Source: Amycolatopsis camponoti (GTDB lineage: Bacteria; Actinomycetota; Actinomycetes; Mycobacteriales; Pseudonocardiaceae). Taken from it: DNA of 64,000 nucleotides. Where the stretch lies: assembly GCF_902497555.1 (NCBI RefSeq), contig NZ_CABVGP010000001.1:1488001-1552000 (forward strand), given 5' to 3'. A model generated the notes under the pieces. It saw only the letters and a list, made by a program, of their open reading frames with translations, was not told where the DNA came from and made no database searches. Shown here piece by piece: positions 59,756 through 64,000 of the stretch (within the stretch, counting starts at the first letter, position 1; each line of letters begins with the position of its first letter). The translations under genes were made by a program, and so were the position numbers.

Positions 59756-61039
59756 TCACACCTCGGTGGCCGGGAGCAGGAGCGTGAACGTCGGCGGGTC
59801 GGGACGGCTCAGGCGGAGTCGGCCGCCTTCGGCCTCGGCGAGGCTGCGGGCCAGCCGCAGGCCGATGCCGTGCCCGGACGCCGCCGTCGCGAACGGGTTC
59901 GTTTCGCCCAGGTCCGGGCCCTCGTCGGCGACGTCGATGGCCAGCGTGTCGCCGGCGTCGCGGGCGACCAGCGTCACCGTGCCGCGCCCGTGCGTCGCCG
60001 CGTTGTCCAGCAGCACCCCGAGCACCTGGCGGACCGCCGCGGCCGCCACCCGCGCCGGCGGCGGCTCCTGGCGGATGATCCGCAGCGTGCGCCCGTGCGG
60101 CGAAAGCAGCGCCTCGCCAGCCTCCCGGACCTCCTCGAGGAGGGCGTCGAGATCCAGCTCGGCCCGCGGCGCCCGGCGTTCGCGGCCCAGCGCGAGGAGG
60201 TCCTCGATGGTGCGTTCCAGCCGGTCGGCGGACGCGATCCCGGCGCGGATCGCCGCCAGGGGGTCCGCGCCCGGGGTCTCGAGCGCGGCCTCCAGCTGCA
60301 GGCGCAGCCCGGTCAGCGGGGTCCGCAGCTGGTGGGACGCCTCCGCGGAGAACGCGCGCTCGCGCTCCAGCGTCGAGCCGATCCGGGCCGCGGTGGTGTC
60401 CAGCGCCTCGCCGACCCGGTCGATCTCGGCGATCCCGGCGCGCGGGCCGCGGACGGTGAAGTCGCCATCGCCGAGCCGCCCGGCGGCCGTGGCCAGCTCC
60501 TCCAGGGGCCGGACCAGCCGCGTAGTGAACCGCCGGGCCATCAGCCAGCTCGCGCCGATCGCCACGATCGCCAGCCCGGCCATGCCGTGCCAGGTGAGCG
60601 CGATCCGCAGGGTCAGCGCGGACTCGGGCAGCGCGGCGCGGACGACCCCGGTCACGCGGGACCCGCTGATCACCGGGACGGCCAGCACCCGGTCGTCGCC
60701 TTCGTGCCCGGTGACGACGTCCAGCGTGGCGCTCGCCGCCTGCCGCTCGAGCGCGCCGCCGGTCGCGGGCCCGTGCCCCGCGAGCAGCCGACCGTCCGGG
60801 GCGTAGACCCCGACCACGCCCTCGGCTTCGTCGTCGTCCTCGGGCGGCGGCACGATCGGCGTCCGCCCGGTGGCGAGCGCGTCCGACACCGCGAGCGCGG
60901 CGGCGTCGGCGGCCCGCTCCAGGTCGGCGGTGGCGTCGTCGTGGTAGTACTTCAGCACCGCGATGCCCAGCGGCAGCGCGAAGAGCACGGTCGCGACCAG
61001 GGCGGCCAGCACCGTCAGCGAGATGATCCGGCGGCGCAC
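59756..61039 (-). CDS. Sensor histidine kinase of a two-component system
   Basis: 427 residues from a GTG start. Two transmembrane helices (about 5-27 and 153-175) enclose an extracellular sensor of about 125 residues, followed by HAMP, the dimerisation histidine in FSAEASHQLRTPLTGLRLQLE, and the ATPase domain with N-box LLDNAATHG, G1 DEGPD and G2 GHGIGLRLARSLAE. It begins two bases after the response regulator stop and so works with it. The extracellular domain contains an acidic patch (PPPEDDDEAEG); signal unknown. Confidence 0.9.
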   Translation of the reverse strand: MRRRIISLTVLAALVATVLFALPLGIAVLKYYHDDATADLERAADAAALAVSDALATGRTPIVPPPEDDDEAEGVVGVYAPDGRLLAGHGPATGGALERQAASATLDVVTGHEGDDRVLAVPVISGSRVTGVVRAALPESALTLRIALTWHGMAGLAIVAIGASWLMARRFTTRLVRPLEELATAAGRLGDGDFTVRGPRAGIAEIDRVGEALDTTAARIGSTLERERAFSAEASHQLRTPLTGLRLQLEAALETPGADPLAAIRAGIASADRLERTIEDLLALGRERRAPRAELDLDALLEEVREAGEALLSPHGRTLRIIRQEPPPARVAAAAVRQVLGVLLDNAATHGRGTVTLVARDAGDTLAIDVADEGPDLGETNPFATAASGHGIGLRLARSLAEAEGGRLRLSRPDPPTFTLLLPATEV

Positions 61040-61041
61040 GG

Positions 61042-61752
61042 TCAGCCTTCGGCGACGGTCCGGGCGGGGTCCTCCAGCCGGTACCCGTGGCCGCGCAGGG
61101 TGGCGATCCGGGGTACCTCGGCGTCGGGCCCGGCCGCCGACGAGAGCTTGCGGCGCACCGCCGCGATGTGCACGTCCAGGGTCTTCGTCGAGCCGTACCA
61201 GTGCGCGTCCCAGACCTCGGACATCAGCGTCTCGCGGCTGACGGCGACCCCCGGCTGCTCGGCCAGCCGCGCCAGCAGGTCGAACTCCTTGGCCCGCAGC
61301 ACGACCTCGCGTCCGTCCAGGGTGGCGCGGCGCCCGGCGATGTCGACGGTCAGCCCGCCGACGGTCACCGGGGGCCGGGCCGCGGCCGGCGCGCCGCGGC
61401 GCAGGTGCGCGCGCACCCGGGCCAGCAGCTCGCCCAGCCGGATCGGCTTGGTGAGGTAGTCGTCGGCGCCGGCGTCGAGGCCGACGACGACGTCCATCTC
61501 CTCCTGCCGGGCGGTGAGGATGACGAGCACGGCCGCGGGCAGCGCGGACCGCAGGCGGCGGCAGACCTCGACGCCGTCCAGGTCCGGCAGGCCGAGGTCG
61601 AGCAGCACGAGGTCGAAGTCGCCGGTGCCGGCGGCCTCCAGGGCGGTGCGGCCGTCGCGGCGCCAGCACACCTGGTAACCGTGCAGTCGCAGGGTCGATT
61701 CGAGCACGCTGCCGATCGCGGCGTCGTCTTCCACCACCAGCAGGTTCGGCAT
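61042..61752 (-). CDS. OmpR/PhoB-family response regulator
   Basis: 236 residues. The receiver domain has VVEDD near the start, the phospho-aspartate in VLLDLGLPD, the conserved Thr in LILTARQ and the lysine in YLTKPI. The C-terminal winged helix follows (LRAKEFDLLARLAEQPGVAVSRETLMSEVWDAHWYGSTKTLDVHIAAVRRKL). It is partnered with the downstream histidine kinase. It resembles PrrA/PhoP-type regulators; the regulon is not visible. Confidence 0.92.
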   Translation of the reverse strand: MPNLLVVEDDAAIGSVLESTLRLHGYQVCWRRDGRTALEAAGTGDFDLVLLDLGLPDLDGVEVCRRLRSALPAAVLVILTARQEEMDVVVGLDAGADDYLTKPIRLGELLARVRAHLRRGAPAAARPPVTVGGLTVDIAGRRATLDGREVVLRAKEFDLLARLAEQPGVAVSRETLMSEVWDAHWYGSTKTLDVHIAAVRRKLSSAAGPDAEVPRIATLRGHGYRLEDPARTVAEG

Positions 61753-61768
61753 GCGGGGAGCCTACGTT

Positions 61769-62428
61769 CTACTCCGGCCGCGCACCGAAACCGATCCGCG
61801 AAATGCGTCGTGAGGCGTCCGTCACGTCCGCTCCGAACCGTGCCACCGCCTCGGTGGTGAAGCGCGTGGTCGGGCCGGTGACCGCCAGTGCGGCCAGCAG
61901 CCGCCCGTCGGCGTCGAACACCGGGCCGGCGACGCTCGACGCGCCCGGCTCCGGCTCGCCGTGGCTGACCGCGGTGCCCCCGGCGCCGGCGAGCACCTGC
62001 CCGGCGGCCCCGCACCCGAGCGGCAGCTCGTCGCCGGTGCGGCCGACGTGCCGGACGGTCCGCGAGCCTTCCTGCTGGGCCACGCAGACGAGCACTTCGG
62101 TGCTGCGGACGTACAGGTTGACCGTTTCGCCGCAGTCCCGGGCGAGCTCGCGCAGGACCTGGCGGACCGGCTCGGGCAGCTGCCACGCGGCGTTCGCCAG
62201 CTGGGCCCAGCGCAGCATCCCCGGGCCCACGGTGACCCGGCCGTCGGGACGCGTCCAGAGCAGGCCGCGCTGTTCGCAGGTGGCGACCAGCCGCAGCACC
62301 GTCGTCTTCGCGAGGCCGCTCGCGGCGGTGAGGTCCTTGACCGCCCACGTCCGGCGGCGTTCGGTGAAGAGGGCCAGCAGGTCGAAGGCGCGCAGCACGC
62401 TCCGGACCGCTCCGTCGTCTTCCGCCAT
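61769..62428 (-). CDS. IclR-family transcriptional regulator
   Basis: 219 residues. The winged helix (SVLRAFDLLALFTERRRTWAVKDLTAASGLAKTTVLRLVATCEQRGLL) and the IclR effector domain with its cysteine-containing pocket (LGCGAAGQVLAGA, SVAGPVFDADGRLLAALAVTGP) are typical. The C-terminal part is slightly short. It precedes, on the same strand, the sugar isomerase and the DUF993 gene, and probably controls them in response to a sugar or sugar acid. ATG at 62428; an in-frame GTG at 62431 is also possible. Confidence 0.9.
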   Translation of the reverse strand: MAEDDGAVRSVLRAFDLLALFTERRRTWAVKDLTAASGLAKTTVLRLVATCEQRGLLWTRPDGRVTVGPGMLRWAQLANAAWQLPEPVRQVLRELARDCGETVNLYVRSTEVLVCVAQQEGSRTVRHVGRTGDELPLGCGAAGQVLAGAGGTAVSHGEPEPGASSVAGPVFDADGRLLAALAVTGPTTRFTTEAVARFGADVTDASRRISRIGFGARPE

Positions 62429-62471
62429 CACCGAGCGACCCCCGTCCGCTTGACCCCAGCGTACCGGCGGG

Positions 62472-63284
62472 TCAGGCCACGTGACGCTCGAACGCCGCGA
62501 CGGTCTCGGCGAGCACCTCCGCCCCCGGCCGGGCCCACAGCCCGGCGTTGAACACCTCGACCTCGATCGGGCCGGTGTACCCGGCCGCCTCGACGGCCGC
62601 CCGCAGGTGGCGGTGGTCGATCGGGCCGTCGCCCGGCAGCGCGCGGCCCAGCAGCGGGTCGGGCAGCGGCACGAGGACGTCGCACACGTGGAACCCGGCG
62701 ATCCGGCCGGCGGCCGCGGCGATCGACTCCTCGATCCGCGGGTCCCACCAGACGTGGAACTCGTCGACGATCACCCCGACCTGCGCCGCCGGGTGCTCGG
62801 CCGCGATCGCCAGCGCTTGATCCACAGTGGACAGGACGGACCGGTCCGCGCACTGCATCGGGTGCAGCGGCTCCAGGCCGAGCCGGACACCGCGTTCCCC
62901 GGCGTACGGCGCCAGCTCGCCCACGGCGTCCGCGACCCGCTGCCGCGACGCGGCGAGGTCGTTGCCCGCGATCCCGCCCACGACGAGCACGAGCACGCCG
63001 GCGCCGAGCGCGGCGGCTTCGTCGACGGCCTCCCGGGTCTGCGCCACACCGTCCACAGGGGACCCGTCCGGGGTCACGCCGGTGAAGAACCCACCGCGGC
63101 ACAACGACGAAACCCGGACACCGTGCGCCTCGAGCAGGCGCGCGGCTTCGTCGACGCCGGTTTCGGCCACTTTGTCCCGCCACAGCCCGATCCAGCCGAC
63201 GCCGGCCTCGGCGCACCCCGCCACCGCCTCGGGCAGCGACCACGCCTTGGTGGTGATCTGGTTGAGGCTGAACCGCGGGTCCAT
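62472..63284 (-). CDS. Sugar-phosphate isomerase/epimerase (AP-endonuclease-2 family TIM barrel)
   Basis: 270 residues. The barrel shows ITTKAWSLPEAVAGCAEAGVGWIGLWRD, LLEAHGVRVSSLCRGGFF, RLGLEPLHPMQCADRSVLS, VGVIVDEFHVWWDP, GFHVCDVLVP and the end IEVEVFN. These carry the metal-binding Glu/Asp/His set of the xylose-isomerase-like AP2Ec superfamily. Sugar-epimerase and hydroxypyruvate-isomerase activities occur in the family. It overlaps the DUF993 stop, so the two are one transcript. Confidence 0.85.
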   Translation of the reverse strand: MDPRFSLNQITTKAWSLPEAVAGCAEAGVGWIGLWRDKVAETGVDEAARLLEAHGVRVSSLCRGGFFTGVTPDGSPVDGVAQTREAVDEAAALGAGVLVLVVGGIAGNDLAASRQRVADAVGELAPYAGERGVRLGLEPLHPMQCADRSVLSTVDQALAIAAEHPAAQVGVIVDEFHVWWDPRIEESIAAAAGRIAGFHVCDVLVPLPDPLLGRALPGDGPIDHRHLRAAVEAAGYTGPIEVEVFNAGLWARPGAEVLAETVAAFERHVA

Positions 63285-64000
63285 CACGCGACCCCCGCGA
63301 CCTGCAGCAGCGGCCGCATCCGGGCGACCGCCCGCTCGGGGTCGGCGAGCACGCCGGCTTCGTCGGCCAGCCGCAGCAGCGTCGCGAGGTGGGTGATCGT
63401 GCGCGCGGACTCGTTCCCGGCCAGCATCCGGAAGTGCTCTTGATGGCCGTTCAAGTAGGCCAGGAAGACGACGCCGGTCTTGTAGTGCCGGGTCGGGGCG
63501 CGGAAGATCTCGCGCGCCAGCGGCACGGTCGGGTCGAGCAGGGCGTGGAACCCGGCGCGGTCGCCGTCGTCCAGACGGCGCAGCCCCGCCGCGGCGACCG
63601 GCGCGATCGGGTCGAAGATGCCGAGCAGGGCTTCACTGTGGCCCTGGTCGTCGCCGGCGATGAGCTGGGGGTAGTGGAAGTCGTCGCCGGTGTAGCAGGC
63701 GACGCCCGCGGGCAAGGCGCGTCGGAAGTCGGTCTCGACGTCGGCGTCGAGCACCGACACCTTCACCCCGGCGATGGTGCCCGCGTGCTCGGCGCACAGG
63801 GCCGCCAGCTCGTGGGCCGCGGCGCGGACGTCGTGGTGGCCCCAGTACCCGGCCAGCGCGGGGTCGAACTGCTCGCCGAGCCAGTGCAGCAGGACCGGCC
63901 CGCTCGCCTCGGACAGCAGCTTCCCGTAGGCCGCGTGGTAGTCGTCCGGGCCCTGCGCCGCCGCGGCCAGCGCCCGGCTCGCCATGACGACCGGGACCGC
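63284..64000 (-). CDS. DUF993 family protein (dihydrodipicolinate-synthase-like), 5' end outside the window
   Basis: At least 239 residues, running off the right edge. The visible part (QFDPALAGYWGHHDVRAAAHELAALCAEHAGTIAGVKVSVLDADVETDFRRALPAGVACYTGDDFHYPQLIAGD) matches the C-terminal two thirds of DUF993, a TIM-barrel aldolase-like family found in sugar-catabolic clusters. The lysine of GVKVSVLDAD is a candidate Schiff-base residue by analogy with dihydrodipicolinate synthase. With the isomerase and IclR regulator it suggests breakdown of an unusual sugar or polyol. Confidence 0.82.
   Translation of the reverse strand, partial: AVPVVMASRALAAAAQGPDDYHAAYGKLLSEASGPVLLHWLGEQFDPALAGYWGHHDVRAAAHELAALCAEHAGTIAGVKVSVLDADVETDFRRALPAGVACYTGDDFHYPQLIAGDDQGHSEALLGIFDPIAPVAAAGLRRLDDGDRAGFHALLDPTVPLAREIFRAPTRHYKTGVVFLAYLNGHQEHFRMLAGNESARTITHLATLLRLADEAGVLADPERAVARMRPLLQVAGVA

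Overview
The window is about 64 kb of very GC-rich actinobacterial chromosome. It has many GTG starts, heavy GTGA/ATGA start-stop overlap, F420-type oxidoreductases, Tat and Sec signal peptides, a valine/leucine-type dehydrogenase and many TetR/GntR/IclR/PucR-type regulators. The gene set and style suggest a Pseudonocardiaceae member, most likely Amycolatopsis; this is inferred from remembered family resemblance, not from a search. I see no rRNA, tRNA, insertion sequence, prophage or CRISPR array. It reads as a soil actinomycete's catabolic and regulatory region rather than an island.

Layout. 1-6.5 kb: a sugar-acid dehydratase (IlvD/Edd type) divergent from a GntR regulator, a phosphoesterase, a PHP-domain protein, a secreted YkuD-like protein and a GH46 chitosanase. 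5.9-13.5 kb: a TetR/Baeyer-Villiger-type monooxygenase pair around a perfect palindrome, a trans-acting enoyl reductase-like protein, a GPP34 protein, an amino-acid permease plus acetyltransferase, and a lactate 2-monooxygenase-like enzyme. 13.6-23.5 kb: a small Gln-rich membrane protein, HrpA helicase, a secreted Asp-box protein, a stand-alone family-A DNA polymerase and an acyl-CoA ligase. 23.6-32.3 kb: a large NB-ARC/LuxR regulator, an HTH regulator, a candidate small RNA, and a tight SDR-phosphotransferase-phosphatase-SMP30-VOC gene run.

32.3-38.9 kb is a PaaX-type divergon. One arm encodes tryptophan 2,3-dioxygenase and kynureninase. The other encodes a creatininase-like amidohydrolase, a benzoate-CoA-ligase-like enzyme, an SDR and an enoyl-CoA hydratase. 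Together they suggest tryptophan to anthranilate to aroyl-CoA catabolism. 39-43.4 kb holds valine dehydrogenase, a beta-lactamase-fold protein without an export signal, a LysR/metallo-beta-lactamase pair, and a short region with paired DnaA-box-like sites, terminators and a possible small RNA. 43.4-50.4 kb is a five-gene operon (carotenoid-cleavage-type oxygenase, acyl-CoA synthetase, thiolase, LLM and PPOX enzymes) divergent from a duplicated HxlR regulator, with twin 13-bp direct repeats at the promoter. 50.4-59.5 kb includes a secreted SGNH hydrolase with a PucR/CdaR-type regulator, and a lysine operon with permease, 5-aminovaleramide amidase (DavA) and lysine 2-monooxygenase (DavB). 59.7-64 kb holds a two-component system and an IclR/sugar-isomerase/DUF993 catabolic cluster running off the edge.

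The most unusual structure is a family of 21-bp tandem units beginning CACGCG. They sit in four intergenic gaps (19892-20051, 40921-40994, 52569-52780, 59643-59755), with exact 21-bp phasing and, in three of the four, head-to-head or tail-to-tail symmetry. In one case the array also encodes the heptad-repeat C-terminus of a membrane protein. I do not know a name for this element.
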